Below, in pieces: positions 8,774 to 18,734 of a DNA stretch of 64,000 nt. The DNA is from UBA10649 sp963793105 (GTDB lineage Bacteria > Actinomycetota > Actinomycetes > S36-B12). The stretch lies in NCBI GenBank assembly GCA_963793105.1, contig CAWBZB010000008.1:457963-521962 (forward strand), in the 5' to 3' direction. Numbering within the stretch: position 1 is the stretch's first letter; every line of letters begins with the position of its first letter. The position numbers and the translations under genes are program-made. A model generated the notes under the pieces. It made no database searches, was not told where the DNA came from, and saw nothing but the letters and a program-made list of their open reading frames with translations.

Positions 8774-10066
8774 ATGGTGGCGCTGCCCGCACTGCGCGAG
8801 GTGCTGGCGGGACGAGACTTCCGCCGACTCTTCGCCGTCCGCCTCGTGGCGCAGTTCGGGGACGGACTGCTGCAGGCGTCCCTGGCCACCTTCGTGCTCT
8901 TCTCCCCCGAACGGCAGCCCGATGCGGTCAAGGTCGCAACAGCCTTCGCGATCCTGCTGCTGCCGTACTCCGTCATTGGTCCCTTCGCCGGCGTCTTCCT
9001 CGACCGCTGGCGACGACGCACCGTACTCGTCCGCGCCAACCTGCTGAAGGCCCTCTTCACGCTCCCGATCATCGGTCTGGTGATGGTCGGCAATGACGGC
9101 GCCCCGCTCGGCATCGCGGTCCTCGTCGTGCTCGGTATCGGCCGGTTCGTCCTCGCCGGGCTCTCCGCATCCCTGCCCCACGTCGTGGCTGGCCGGGACC
9201 TCGTCACCGCGAATGCCCTGACACCCACAGCCGGCACGATCATGACGGCCGTCGGCGCCCTGGCCGGTATCGCCCTTCGCAACCTCCTCGGGTCCACGGA
9301 CCAAGGCAGCCAGGTCGTGCTCGGCTGCGCGATGGTCGCCTACGTGCTGTCCGCCCTCGTGGCCCGCCTCATCGCCGTCGATCGACTGGGACCTGACGGT
9401 CACCGGCCGTCGGACACCCTGCGCGGCGTGCTGCTCGGCCTGGTCGAGGGCATCCGTGAGCTCCGGCTCCATGCGGAGGCCGGGCGCGCGGTCGCCGTCG
9501 TGGGCGCGCATCGATTCGCCTTCGGCGTCCTGACTGCAGGCGGTCTGCTGCTGGTGCGGACCACCTTCAATCCCGTGGCCGATGCCGATGACGCCCTCAC
9601 GCAGTTCGCCGAACTCACGGCGGCTGCCGCCGGAGGTGCATTGGTCGGCGCCCTGCTGACCCCGTGGGCGAGCCGGCGCTGGGGCGCGGTGGCGTGGTCC
9701 GTGTTCGCCCTGCTCCAGGCGGGCATCGTCGGCATCGCCCTGGTCATCCTCGGCGCGGTTGCCCCGAGCTTTCCCGCACTGCTGGCAGGCGGACTGAGCC
9801 TGGGCTTCGCGGGGCAGTCGGTCAAGGTGTGCTCCGACACGCTCGTCCAGCGCCACATCCCCGACGATCACCTCGGCCGCGTGTTCGCCCTCTTCGACAT
9901 GCTGGTGAACGTGTGCCTGGTCGCGGGCATCTCCGCGATGGCCCTGGTCTCGCCCGAGAGCGGCGAGGCACCGGTGTTCTACGCCCTCATCGGGCTCATG
10001 CTGGTGCTCACGGCCGGGTGGTATCGGCTGAGGGGCCCCCGTAGAGTGCAGCACACCAACGACTGA
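8774..10066 (+). CDS. MFS-type transporter
   Basis: A 430-residue polytopic membrane protein with about 12 predicted helices in two six-helix halves. The loop between helices 2 and 3 reads FLDRWRRRTVLVRAN, the typical GX3DRxxRR-like MFS loop A. The second half starts around residue 235, and a NHIPDDHLGRVFALFD-like loop (RHIPDDHLGRVFALFD) occurs near 355. Substrate is unknown. The start is the ATG after a -10-like TAGCGT, giving a leaderless transcript. The next gene begins nine bases after the stop, so the two could share a message. Confidence 0.8.
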   Translation: MVALPALREVLAGRDFRRLFAVRLVAQFGDGLLQASLATFVLFSPERQPDAVKVATAFAILLLPYSVIGPFAGVFLDRWRRRTVLVRANLLKALFTLPIIGLVMVGNDGAPLGIAVLVVLGIGRFVLAGLSASLPHVVAGRDLVTANALTPTAGTIMTAVGALAGIALRNLLGSTDQGSQVVLGCAMVAYVLSALVARLIAVDRLGPDGHRPSDTLRGVLLGLVEGIRELRLHAEAGRAVAVVGAHRFAFGVLTAGGLLLVRTTFNPVADADDALTQFAELTAAAAGGALVGALLTPWASRRWGAVAWSVFALLQAGIVGIALVILGAVAPSFPALLAGGLSLGFAGQSVKVCSDTLVQRHIPDDHLGRVFALFDMLVNVCLVAGISAMALVSPESGEAPVFYALIGLMLVLTAGWYRLRGPRRVQHTND

Positions 10067-10075
10067 GGGGCAGCC

Positions 10076-11314
10076 ATGAGTGACCACGCGAACGAGGACC
10101 GGCGCTGGGGTGCGCGATCGGTCGCGGCACTCCTGATCTTCGTCCTCGCTGCCGCGCTCACTCCGGTCGCCCTCGTCGGGCACTGGGGACATCGCACCGT
10201 CGTCGACGCCGAGCGATACATCCAGACCGTCGGCCCACTGGCCTCGACCCCCGAGGTCCAGGAGGCGCTGACCAACGCGGTCACCGACGCGGTCATCGAG
10301 CAGGTCGACACGACGGCACAGGTCGAAGGGCTGCTCGGCAGCCTGTTCCCCGACTCCCCGTTCACCGGTCAGCTCGCCGCGCCCATCGCGGCCGGAATCA
10401 ACAGCGCCATCGGCGAGCTCGTGGCGCGGTTCGTGGCCTCGGACCAGTTCGAGACCCTGTGGCTCGAACTCAACGAGCGTGCGCAGGCGGGCATCATCAG
10501 GGTGCTCGAGGGTGAGGGCGACGGGACGGTCCGACTCGTGGGCGACGACGTCGTCCTGGACATCTCCAGCCTGCTCGTCCAAGTGCAGACCTTCCTCGTC
10601 GATCAGGGCATCACCGCCGCCGCAAACATCACGGTCCCCGAAACCGGCCGTCAGATCGTGCTGATGAACGCGCCGGCGCTGGCCCAGGTCAAGTTCATCT
10701 ACTCGCTGACCTCGCCCATCCTGCAGTGGTTCCCCCTCATCATCGTGGCACTCTTCGCGCTGTCGATCTGGCTGGCCCGACGACGAGCACGCATCGTCGT
10801 CGCCACCGGCATCGCCCTCATCGCAACTGGGTCACTCCTGTGGATGGGACTCACCTCGGGGGAGACGATCTTCGTGAACCAGCTCCAGGACACCGTGTTC
10901 GCGCCCGCGTCCGAGGTCTTCTGGGCCACCTTGTTCGTGTACCTCGTTGAGGGTCTCAAGGCACTGCTCGTCATCGGGCTCGCCATCGTGTTCGGCGGCT
11001 GGCTCGGCGGCCGGACCAGGAGCGCGGTCACGGTCCGCGGTCATCTGGTCGCCGGACTCGGGCAGCTGAGCCAGCGCATGCCCACGGGGTTGGCCGGGCT
11101 CGGTGCCGCACTGCGTGGCGCGACCGGTCCGGTTCGCTGGGCGATCTTCGCCCTCGGACTCATCATCCTGCTGACCACGGACGTCCTGTCGCCCGCCTCG
11201 AGCCTGTGGACGATCGCCCTGGTCGCCGGACTCCTGACGCTGCTTCAGTTGCTGGTGGGCGTGGCGGAGGAGACCATTTCGACTCCCGCAGACGACGTCA
11301 CGACGAACGCATAG
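10076..11314 (+). CDS. Predicted integral membrane protein of unknown function
   Basis: A 412-residue protein that I do not recognise beyond a conserved actinobacterial membrane protein. One helix lies near residues 16-38, then a region of about 185 residues that should be extracytoplasmic (mostly helical, starting VVDAERYIQTVGPLASTPEVQ), then four or five helices from about 215 to 395 with an Arg-rich cytoplasmic loop (LARRRARIVV). An AGGGGC ribosome site precedes the ATG. A TAGAGT at 10042-10047 inside the end of the MFS gene could give it its own promoter. Its 3' end overlaps the convergent DUF2252 gene by 70 bases as the sequence stands. Confidence 0.65.
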   Translation: MSDHANEDRRWGARSVAALLIFVLAAALTPVALVGHWGHRTVVDAERYIQTVGPLASTPEVQEALTNAVTDAVIEQVDTTAQVEGLLGSLFPDSPFTGQLAAPIAAGINSAIGELVARFVASDQFETLWLELNERAQAGIIRVLEGEGDGTVRLVGDDVVLDISSLLVQVQTFLVDQGITAAANITVPETGRQIVLMNAPALAQVKFIYSLTSPILQWFPLIIVALFALSIWLARRRARIVVATGIALIATGSLLWMGLTSGETIFVNQLQDTVFAPASEVFWATLFVYLVEGLKALLVIGLAIVFGGWLGGRTRSAVTVRGHLVAGLGQLSQRMPTGLAGLGAALRGATGPVRWAIFALGLIILLTTDVLSPASSLWTIALVAGLLTLLQLLVGVAEETISTPADDVTTNA

Positions 11315-12723
11315 TCGGTCTCGCGCGACTCATCGGCCACGGCAACGCTGCCTGACGCGATCGCCGCCGAGTAGGCCGCGAAGTCCTCGTTGACCTGCTC
11401 GGTGTAGGCCAGCGCGAAGTCGCGCACCGCCTTGTCGAACTTCGCGCTCCCGCCGAGGTAGCTGGAGATGACGACCGCGTCTCCCGCGCGCGCGTGAGCG
11501 CGCGCCAACGCCCGGCCGCAGAGCGAGGCGTACGAGACGAGACTGGAGTCCTCGAAGCCAGCCGGGTCGGGGGAGAACTTCATGTCGCGCAGCTGGCGCA
11601 GGTAGAAGTCCCGTCCGAACTGCGTGCGAACCCATCCCAGGAACACGTCCGAGGCCGCCTGCATGATCTGCTGCCCTACGACGACCCGCTCGCCCATGTT
11701 CTCGTAGGTGGACGGGGCGGTGACCGGCTCGAGCACGCTGGGCACGGCCTGCTTCGCCTGCAGGACGAGCAGATCGTCCGGATCGCGGCCCTGCATGAGC
11801 AGGACGAACGCCATCAGGCCCACGCTGCCCACGCCGACGACTTTGTGAGCCACATCGATGACGTGATAGTGGTTGAGCAGCAGAGCCCGGTCACGGTTCA
11901 ACGTGTTCTGGTACGTCATGACCAGATCCGTGATGCGTTTCGCCGATTCTTCAGCCAGCGGGACCCGGATCAGCAGGGGTGGCCTGTTGATGAACTGCCG
12001 CCGACCATCGACGACCTCGGTCATCTTGGAGATGGCCGACCAGGTGTCCCGGGTCCGGGCCTTGGCCTCGCTCCTCTCGATCCTCTTCTTGGCCTGGTTG
12101 AACCCCTCGCTGCGCGCCCACTGCTGCAGCGTGTCCGCGCTGATGCGGTCGTACCAGACGTCGAGGTCGGACATCGTCGCGTAGGACGCCATCTGGGTGC
12201 GGTACCCGAATGCAGCAGCGGTGGCTGCCTTGCGGATCGACTCCTCGCTCAGGTTCGCATCACGTCCGGCGAGGACGAACGAGGTCGCCAAGCGCAGTAC
12301 ATCCCACTCGAACGGGCCCGGGTTGGTCTCGTCGAAGTCGTTGATGTCGAAGATGACGCTGCGGTCGGGGGCGCCGAACATCCCGAAGTTCGCCAGGTGC
12401 GCGTCCCCGCACAGCTGGGTGATGAGTCCGGAGTTCGGCATGGCACCGAGATCACCCGCCATGATGATGGCGGACCCTCGGTAGAACGTGAACGGACTGA
12501 CGGACATGCGGGCATGCCGCAACGGCAGCAGCAGGGGGACCCTGACGGCCTCCTGGCTCGCCAGGAGGCTCACGGGATCGGGCCGATCAGCAGCCGGAAC
12601 GTACGCGGCGATGCTGGCCCTCGGCCGCTGCTCGCGCGCCGTCATGCCGGTCTGCTCGCGCTGCGACAGGGTCGACTTCCGCATGGACGTGCGAAGCCGG
12701 TCGACTCTCTTCACGGTGGTCAT
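11245..12723 (-). CDS. DUF2252 family protein (kinase-like fold)
   Basis: A 492-residue DUF2252 protein. Diagnostic blocks are FTFYRGSA, LCGDAHLANFGMFG, FDINDFDETNPGPFEWDVLRLATS, then HKVVGVGSVG and a C-terminal CGRALARAHARAGD. These resemble the HGDLHxxN and IDWxD motifs of aminoglycoside-phosphotransferase-like kinases, but the substrate is unknown. The ATG at 12723 is chosen over an upstream in-frame GTG because a -10-like TACGTT ends six bases before it. The last 25 codons overlap the opposing membrane-protein gene; a stop exists in another frame at 11330, so a missed base near the end is possible. Confidence 0.8.
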   Translation of the reverse strand: MTTVKRVDRLRTSMRKSTLSQREQTGMTAREQRPRASIAAYVPAADRPDPVSLLASQEAVRVPLLLPLRHARMSVSPFTFYRGSAIIMAGDLGAMPNSGLITQLCGDAHLANFGMFGAPDRSVIFDINDFDETNPGPFEWDVLRLATSFVLAGRDANLSEESIRKAATAAAFGYRTQMASYATMSDLDVWYDRISADTLQQWARSEGFNQAKKRIERSEAKARTRDTWSAISKMTEVVDGRRQFINRPPLLIRVPLAEESAKRITDLVMTYQNTLNRDRALLLNHYHVIDVAHKVVGVGSVGLMAFVLLMQGRDPDDLLVLQAKQAVPSVLEPVTAPSTYENMGERVVVGQQIMQAASDVFLGWVRTQFGRDFYLRQLRDMKFSPDPAGFEDSSLVSYASLCGRALARAHARAGDAVVISSYLGGSAKFDKAVRDFALAYTEQVNEDFAAYSAAIASGSVAVADESRETDYAFVVTSSAGVEMVSSATPTSN

Positions 12724-12729
12724 GAGCAC

Positions 12730-12735
12730 AACGTA
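12730..12735 (-). promoter_or_regulatory. -10 element for leaderless DUF2252 mRNA
   Basis: On the minus strand TACGTT ends six bases before the ATG at 12723, and no ribosome-binding sequence fits between them. The spacing puts the transcription start at the start codon. Confidence 0.5.
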
Positions 12736-12789
12736 GGGCTGGGGCTGACGTCCGGCCACAGCGGCCGGCCGTCGGGTGACTGAGCTCCG

Positions 12790-14256
12790 CTAGGGTCGCG
12801 CGGCCCACCACGAGCGCAGGGCCTGTTCGGCCGTCTCCCGGTCCATCGGGCCGAGGTCCAGCCGAAGGTCGAGGAGGAACTGGTAGGCCTCACCCACCAC
12901 GGGACCGGGCGGGATGTCGAGGATGGCCATGATGGCCCGGCCGTCGAGATCCGGCCGGAGCGCCGCGAGCTCCTCCTGCTCCTCGAGCTCCGCGATTCGC
13001 CGCTCCAGCGAATCGTAGGAGCGCTGGAGGGCCACGGCTCGACGACGGTTCCGAGTTGTCGAGTCGGCTCGCGTCAGCTTGTGCAGCCGAGTCAGCAGGG
13101 GACCGGCATCGCGCACGTAGCGGCGAACCGCGGAGTCTGTCCACTCCCCACCGGAGTAGCCGTGGAACCGCAGGTGGAGCTCCACCAGCGTGGACACCTC
13201 GTCGATCATCTCGTTCGAGAACCGCAGCTGCTGCATGCGCTTGCGGGTCATCCGCGCACCCACCACCTCGTGGTGGTGGAACGACACCCGGCCGTCGGAC
13301 TCGAACCTCCGGGTGCGGGGCTTGCCAATGTCGTGCAGCAGTGCCGCGAGGCGGAGGACCGGGTCGGGACCGCTCCGCGGCTCGTGCGCGCTCTCCAGGA
13401 CGATCGCCTGCTCGAGGACGGTCAGGGTGTGCTCGTACACGTCCTTGTGATGATGGTGCTCATCCTCCTCCAGCTTGAGCATGGGCAGCTCCGGCAGCAC
13501 GTACTCCGCCAGGCCGGTGTCCACGAGGAGGGCAAGTCCGCGCCTGGGGTCGGTGGACATGATGATCTTCATGAACTCCTCCCGGACCCGCTCGGCCGAC
13601 ACGATGGCGAGGCGATCGGCCTGAGCCGTCATCGCCTCGACCACCTCCGGCGCCACGGTGAAGCCGAGCTGGGCCGCGAACCTGGCGGCCCGCATCATCC
13701 GCAGCGGGTCGTCTGAGAAGGAGTCGTGGGGTGTTCCCGGCGTGCGGATCGCGCCCGCCGCCAGGTCGGCGAGCCCTCCGAAGTGATCCACGAAGGACAG
13801 GTCCGGAAGTCGCACGGCCATGGCGTTGATCGTGAAGTCCCGTCGTCCCAGATCCCCGTCCAGAGTGTCCCCGAAGTTCACCTCCGGCTTCCGCGACTCC
13901 GGGTCGTACTCCTCGGCCCGGTAGGTCGTGATCTCGATCTCGCGCCCGTGCAGTCGGGCTCCGATCGTGCCGAAGCGGATGCCGACATCCCACGTCGTCT
14001 CCGCGAAGTCCTCGAGGAGGGCCAGCACCACGTCCGGACGGGCATCGGTGGTGAAGTCGAGGTCGGCCTGCGCATCGAGGGACAACCGACCCAGCAGGGC
14101 GTCGCGCACCGGCCCCCCGACGAGTGCGAGCTCATGCCCGGCCCCGGCGAATCTGGTGCCGATCGCGGTCAGCAGCCCGGCCAGCGGGGCGAGTTCGGAG
14201 ACCGCCCGACGCTGGGCGGTCACGTCCGGGGGAAGCTGCGAGGAATCGGGGGCCAC
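12790..14256 (-). CDS. cca: CCA tRNA nucleotidyltransferase
   Basis: A 488-residue class II nucleotidyltransferase with a C-terminal HD domain. The head shows LVGGPVRDALLGR, the metal-binding DLDF pair, RDFTINAMA and DPLRMMRAARFAAQLGF; the HD domain shows LLHDIGKPRTR (about residue 320) after an EDEHHHHKDVYEHTL block. It adds or repairs the 3' CCA of tRNAs; tRNA-Ala here lacks an encoded CCA, so the activity is needed. The GTG at 14256 is chosen because it matches the usual N-terminus; the longer ATG at 14301 would sit inside the divergent Nudix promoter. It corresponds to the pcnB/cca gene upstream of mutT4 and murJ in mycobacteria. Confidence 0.92.
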   Translation of the reverse strand: MAPDSSQLPPDVTAQRRAVSELAPLAGLLTAIGTRFAGAGHELALVGGPVRDALLGRLSLDAQADLDFTTDARPDVVLALLEDFAETTWDVGIRFGTIGARLHGREIEITTYRAEEYDPESRKPEVNFGDTLDGDLGRRDFTINAMAVRLPDLSFVDHFGGLADLAAGAIRTPGTPHDSFSDDPLRMMRAARFAAQLGFTVAPEVVEAMTAQADRLAIVSAERVREEFMKIIMSTDPRRGLALLVDTGLAEYVLPELPMLKLEEDEHHHHKDVYEHTLTVLEQAIVLESAHEPRSGPDPVLRLAALLHDIGKPRTRRFESDGRVSFHHHEVVGARMTRKRMQQLRFSNEMIDEVSTLVELHLRFHGYSGGEWTDSAVRRYVRDAGPLLTRLHKLTRADSTTRNRRRAVALQRSYDSLERRIAELEEQEELAALRPDLDGRAIMAILDIPPGPVVGEAYQFLLDLRLDLGPMDRETAEQALRSWWAARP

Positions 14257-14289
14257 GCCAGCAGAGCGTAGACGCCCCGGCCACCGGTT

Positions 14290-14295
14290 TATCCT
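14290..14295 (+). promoter_or_regulatory. -10 element TATCCT for leaderless Nudix mRNA
   Basis: TATCCT ends six bases before the ATG at 14302. The short gap excludes a Shine-Dalgarno sequence and implies that transcription starts at the ATG. Confidence 0.55.
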
Positions 14296-14301
14296 GCCCA
14301 T

Positions 14302-14790
14302 ATGACCAGCGCGCGGAAGCCGTCGACCCGACGCGCCTTCCTACCCCGTGTGGAGGAGACGTCGGCGGGCGGCGTGGTCCTCGATCGCCGGGACCGGCCG
14401 CACGCCGCGCTCATCGCCCGACGCGACGGTCGCGGTCACCTCATCTGGTCCCTCCCCAAGGGGCACGTCGAGGCCGGGGAGACCACGGAGGACGCGGCGG
14501 TTCGCGAGGTCCTCGAGGAGACCGGCATCCACGGCACGATCGTGGCGAGCCTGGGGACCATCGACTTCTGGTTCATGGCCGACAACCGTCGGGTGCACAA
14601 GACGGTCCACCACTACCTCATGGACGCGCAGGACGTCGTCCTGTCCGACGACGACGCGGAGGTCGCCGAAGTCGCCTGGGTTCCCCTGGACGAGGTCGCG
14701 GACCTGCTCCGCTATGCCGATGAGCGGCATCTCGTCGAACGGGTGCACCGCATCCTGGCCGACCTGACCCAGCGGGCTGACTCCGAGTGA
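14302..14790 (+). CDS. Nudix hydrolase (MutT4-like)
   Basis: A 162-residue Nudix protein. A complete 23-residue Nudix box spans G54 to I76 (GX5EX7REVxEETGI), with the metal-binding REVLEE core. The flanking strands match the family start ETSAGGVV and the LIWSLPKGHVEAGE stretch. Such enzymes hydrolyse nucleoside diphosphate derivatives, often oxidised dNTPs or diadenosine polyphosphates; the substrate cannot be told. The stop overlaps the next GTG start by four bases (GTGA). Position beside cca and the DUF6049-murJ pair matches mycobacterial Rv3908 (mutT4). Confidence 0.9.
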   Translation: MTSARKPSTRRAFLPRVEETSAGGVVLDRRDRPHAALIARRDGRGHLIWSLPKGHVEAGETTEDAAVREVLEETGIHGTIVASLGTIDFWFMADNRRVHKTVHHYLMDAQDVVLSDDDAEVAEVAWVPLDEVADLLRYADERHLVERVHRILADLTQRADSE

Positions 14791-16928
14791 GGCCTGCGGC
14801 CAGCGTCGTGCGCGACGTCCTCGCGGGGGCCCTCGTGATGAGTGGCGCCCTCATCGCGGTTCCCGCCGCGGCCGCGCCCGCCCAGGTATCGACGGAGGAT
14901 GCGCCGGCACCGTCCGTCCGAGTCGTCGTCGACACGTTCGGCCCACTCCTCCCCGGCCCAGACGACACCATTCGGATCCGCGGCCGCCTGATCAGCACGG
15001 CACGAACCGAGCTGACGGACGTGTCCGTGCAGGTGCGCCGCTCGACGTCGCCGCTGGAGGCGCGCAAGCAGGTGACCCAGATCTCCGAGTCGGCGATGTC
15101 CCCGGAGACCGGCGACCCGGATCGACAGGTGCTCTACTCGACGCGGACCGTCGTCGCCGACACCCTGCCGCCCGGCGGCCGGCGGTCCTTCAGCCTGCGG
15201 ATCCCCGCTTCCCAGCTCGGCCTCACCAGCGCCGGCACCTACGTCCTGGGCATCGAGGCGATCGGACGCGAATCCGGGGTCGACGAGTTCGATACCCGCA
15301 AGGGAATCCTGCGCACGTTCCTTCCCTGGTACCCGCCGGGCTCGGAGATCACGCCTATCGACCTGGTGTGGCTGTGGCCGCTCGCCGACTGGCCGGCCCG
15401 CACGGCCGACGGCATCCTGCTCGACAACCAGACGCCGACCGCCCTCTCCGACGGCGGACGCCTGGCCAACCTCCTGGCGGTCGGGTCGAAGCATCGTTCG
15501 ACGGTCTCCTGGATCGCCGACCCCGCTTTGCTCCAGACCGCCTCCGTGATGACGCGGGGGTATCAGGTGCAGCAGGACGGCACCGTGTTCATCGGCGACC
15601 GTGAGGAGCAGGCGCAGGCATGGCTGACCGGACTGGCGGCGGCCACCCGCACAACAGGCATGCGGTCTCTCCCCTACGCCGACGTGGACGCATCGGCTGT
15701 GACGCGGGCGGACATGTCCAACGACGTCGTGCGATCGGTCACGCAGGGACCCGGTATCGCGACGGCCGCGGTCGGGGCGCCGGTGCCCGGCGACCTGTAC
15801 TGGGCGCCGTTCGGGAGGATCGACCGGCCGAGCCTGAACGTGCTCGCATCGGCAGGGGTGACGGATCTCGTCCTGTCCGCGGACGCGATGCCCCCCACCG
15901 ACGAGAGCCAGTCGACCGAGGGGCTGGCGACAGCGGTCCTGCCTACCTCCGTCGGCTCGATGCGGGTCGTCCTCACCGATCCAGGCTTGACCCGGACTCT
16001 GGGCCTGCCCCAGCGCGGCGCGTCCGACGTGATCGTCGCGCGCCAGCGGTTCCTCGCCGAGACCGCGCTCATCGCGGAGACCCTGCCGGACGGGCAGTCG
16101 GCCCGCTCTGTCGTGGCCGCGCCGGATTCCGTCCGCTGGTCGGCTACCGCGTCGCTGGTGAGCCCGCTGCTCAGGGCCACCAGGAACGCGCCCTGGCTCT
16201 CGCCCCTGACGCTCGCCGAGCTTCTCGACTCGCCTCCGCCGTCCACGAGTCGCGAGCGCGGCGGATACGGCGAGAAGGCGCGTGACGCGGAGCTCGACGC
16301 GGCCTACATGGCCCGGGTCGCCCGCGTGAGCGACCAGCTGGACACCTTCACCTCGGTCATCGACAACCCCACTGGCATCAGCGAGCCGTTCGCTGAGGCA
16401 CTGCTGCGGTCGGAGTCGTCCGCGTGGCGGAACGAGGTGCAGACCGGCAATGCCCTGGTCGCGTCGATCGGCGCGCAGCTCGTCGAGGAGACGGCCCGCG
16501 TGCGGGTCCTGTCGGAGGGGACGATCACCTTCTCCGGCGACACCGGGCGGGTGCCGGTCACCATTACGAACGACCTGGACCGTTCCGTGACCGTCGGGCT
16601 CGTCCTGCGGGCGCGGCCGGCGCTGCGGCTCTCGTCCGAGCCGCTGACGCAGATCCGTATCGATGCCGGGCGCATGACCAGCGTCGACATCGATGCACGC
16701 GTCATCGGAGGTGGCCCTCTCACCGTCGACGTCCAGCTCCTCGGTCCCGACGGTCAGTCCTACGGCAGCCCGGCGACCATCACCGTCACGTCCACGGCCT
16801 ACGCACGTGCTGCCGCCTATGTCGTCGCCGCCGCGTTCGTCGCCATTCTCGTGTTCGTCGTCGTCGGCGTCATCCGCCGCATCCGCAAGGCGCAGGCCTC
16901 GCGTAGCTCAAGCGACCTGGGAGCGTAG
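14787..16928 (+). CDS. DUF6049 secreted, membrane-anchored protein
   Basis: A 713-residue protein of the actinobacterial DUF6049 family. A signal peptide occupies residues 1-31 (GALIAVPAAAAPAQ), a large extracytoplasmic part follows, and a single C-terminal helix (about 673-698) ends in a basic tail. The region near 575-655 looks like an immunoglobulin-like or NEW3-type beta domain (VPVTITNDLDRSVTVGLVL). Function is unknown, but conserved placement directly before murJ (as Rv3909-Rv3910) suggests a role linked to peptidoglycan export or assembly. It is coupled to the Nudix gene by GTGA and separated from murJ by five bases. Confidence 0.8.
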   Translation: MRPAASVVRDVLAGALVMSGALIAVPAAAAPAQVSTEDAPAPSVRVVVDTFGPLLPGPDDTIRIRGRLISTARTELTDVSVQVRRSTSPLEARKQVTQISESAMSPETGDPDRQVLYSTRTVVADTLPPGGRRSFSLRIPASQLGLTSAGTYVLGIEAIGRESGVDEFDTRKGILRTFLPWYPPGSEITPIDLVWLWPLADWPARTADGILLDNQTPTALSDGGRLANLLAVGSKHRSTVSWIADPALLQTASVMTRGYQVQQDGTVFIGDREEQAQAWLTGLAAATRTTGMRSLPYADVDASAVTRADMSNDVVRSVTQGPGIATAAVGAPVPGDLYWAPFGRIDRPSLNVLASAGVTDLVLSADAMPPTDESQSTEGLATAVLPTSVGSMRVVLTDPGLTRTLGLPQRGASDVIVARQRFLAETALIAETLPDGQSARSVVAAPDSVRWSATASLVSPLLRATRNAPWLSPLTLAELLDSPPPSTSRERGGYGEKARDAELDAAYMARVARVSDQLDTFTSVIDNPTGISEPFAEALLRSESSAWRNEVQTGNALVASIGAQLVEETARVRVLSEGTITFSGDTGRVPVTITNDLDRSVTVGLVLRARPALRLSSEPLTQIRIDAGRMTSVDIDARVIGGGPLTVDVQLLGPDGQSYGSPATITVTSTAYARAAAYVVAAAFVAILVFVVVGVIRRIRKAQASRSSSDLGA

Positions 16929-16933
16929 GGCGC

Positions 16934-18734
16934 ATGACGAGCGAGCCGCGGGACGTCGACCCCGACGCAGAAGCCCCCGCCGAGCTGATCGACGGGGAGC
17001 AGATCCGCGAGCTGCAGGCCGGTGACCTCGCCGCGAATCCCCCGTCGGCGTCTGGAAGCGCTCTGGCTCGCAACAGCTCGGTGATGGCGGCCGGCACGGT
17101 CACGTCGCGAGTCACGGGAGTCATGCGCGACATCGCCATGACTGCGGCCCTCGGCTTCTACCTGGTCTCGGACGCATACTCACTCGGCAACTCGCTGCCG
17201 AACATCGTCTACATCCTGGTCATCGGCGGCGCCCTCAACGCCGTCTTCGTCCCGCAGCTCGTGCGCAGGATGAAGGAGGACTCGGACGGCGGGAAGGCCT
17301 ACGCCGACCGGCTGCTCACCCTCGTGGCCACGTCCCTGCTCGTCCTGTCCATGGTCGCGGTCATCGCCGCTCCCTGGATCGTGGATCTGTACACGCCCGA
17401 TGACTACCCGGCCGCGCAGTACGAGCTCGCCGTCGCGTTCGCCCGCCTGTGCCTGCCCGCAGATCTTCTTCTACGGCCTGTACACGATGCTCAGCCAGGT
17501 TCTCAACGCGCGCGGACGCTTCGGCGCTCCGATGTTCGCCCCTATCGCCAACAACGTCGTGGCGATCTCGACGTTCGCGCTGTTCATCGTGATGGCGGGC
17601 ACGTCGGCCGCCGCTGACGGGGAGCTCACCACCGGGCAGGTGCTCCTCCTCGGCATCGGCACCACCCTGGGGGTGGTCGTGCAGGCGGTCATCCTGCTGC
17701 CGATCCTGTGGCGCAGCGGGTACTCCTGGCGACCGCGCTTCGACTGGCGCGACGCCGGTCTCGGCAAGGCCGGGATGCTGGCGGCCTGGACGATCGGACT
17801 GGTCCTCGTCAACCAGATCACCTACGTCTTCATCACCCGAATGGCCACGCAGGCGAACGTGAACGCCAGCAACGCCGACGTCATCGCAGCTGGACTGACC
17901 ACGTATCAGAAGGCGCACCTGGTCTTCATGCTTCCGCACAGCGTCATCACGGTCTCGATCGTGACCGCGATGCTCCCCGCCCTGAGCCGCGTCGCCCACG
18001 ACGGGCGACTGGCGCAGGTCGGCAAGGACGTCGCCCGGACGATGCGGATGGTCGCCATGCTGATCGTTCCGATCGCCGCCGTCCTGATGGTGAACGGGGC
18101 GTGGATCGCGATCCTGCTGTTCGGATACGGGGCCGCCACTCCGGAGCAGGCCGGGACCATGGGCCTGATCGTGTCGGTCTTCATGATCGGGCTGCTCCCG
18201 TTCACCCTGTTCTACGTCCTCCTGCGCGCGTACTACGCCCTCGAGGACACCCGCACGCCCTTCTTCATCACCATCGTCTTCAGCGTGCTCTTTCTCGCTC
18301 TGGCCTTCCCGCTGTTCCAGTTCGGAAGCAGCGGCGGACTCCAGGTGGCCATGCTCGCGCTCGCCTACTCGCTGTCGTACTGGGCCGGCTTCGTCATTGC
18401 CTGGTCGCTGCTCGCCCGCCGCCTCGGGTCCCTGCAGAGCGGGAGCACGGCCTGGATGCTGGCCCGGACCCTGCTGGCCGGGATCGTGTCGGGCCTGTCG
18501 ATGCTCGGCCTGTTCGCCTGGGTCCTCACCAACCTGGTCGGCGACGCCACGTCCGCCGCAGGCGACGGCCTGCGCCCTCGACTGATCCTGCTTCTCATGG
18601 TCGTGGTGAGTGCGGTCGTCGGGACGGTGGTGTTCATGGTCGCGGCGTGGGCGTTGCGCGTCCCCGAGGTCACCGACGTACTGTCCTTGCTGAGACGGGT
18701 CGGCAGGCGACTGCGGCGGGGAGGATCGGCATGA
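16934..18734 (+). pseudogene. murJ: MurJ lipid II flippase, interrupted by a one-base frameshift
   Basis: The reading starts at ATG 16934 and encodes a MurJ/MviN N-terminus (SRVTGVMRDIAMTAALG, NSLPNIVYILVIGGALNAVFVPQLVR). After RLCLP at about 17456 the frame changes and the rest (QIFFYGLYTMLSQVLNARGRFG to 18734, with the typical FMLPHSVITVSIVTAMLPALSR block) continues one base over. Removing one C of CTGCCCGCAG gives L-P-Q-I-F-F and a 599-residue protein with about 14 helices. MurJ moves lipid II across the membrane and is normally essential, so a real break is unlikely unless a second copy exists. The stop overlaps the next ATG (ATGA). Confidence 0.85.

Noticed and set aside
7364..10582. A 1072-codon open frame opposite ino1 and the MFS gene
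   Set aside because: Low-complexity Glu/Asp/His composition, no domain, and it lies antisense to two clearly recognised genes.
17708..18730. Long in-frame extension upstream of the pseudokinase
   Set aside because: It is a shadow of murJ; the ATG at 18731 overlaps the murJ stop and starts a normal kinase-like N-terminus.
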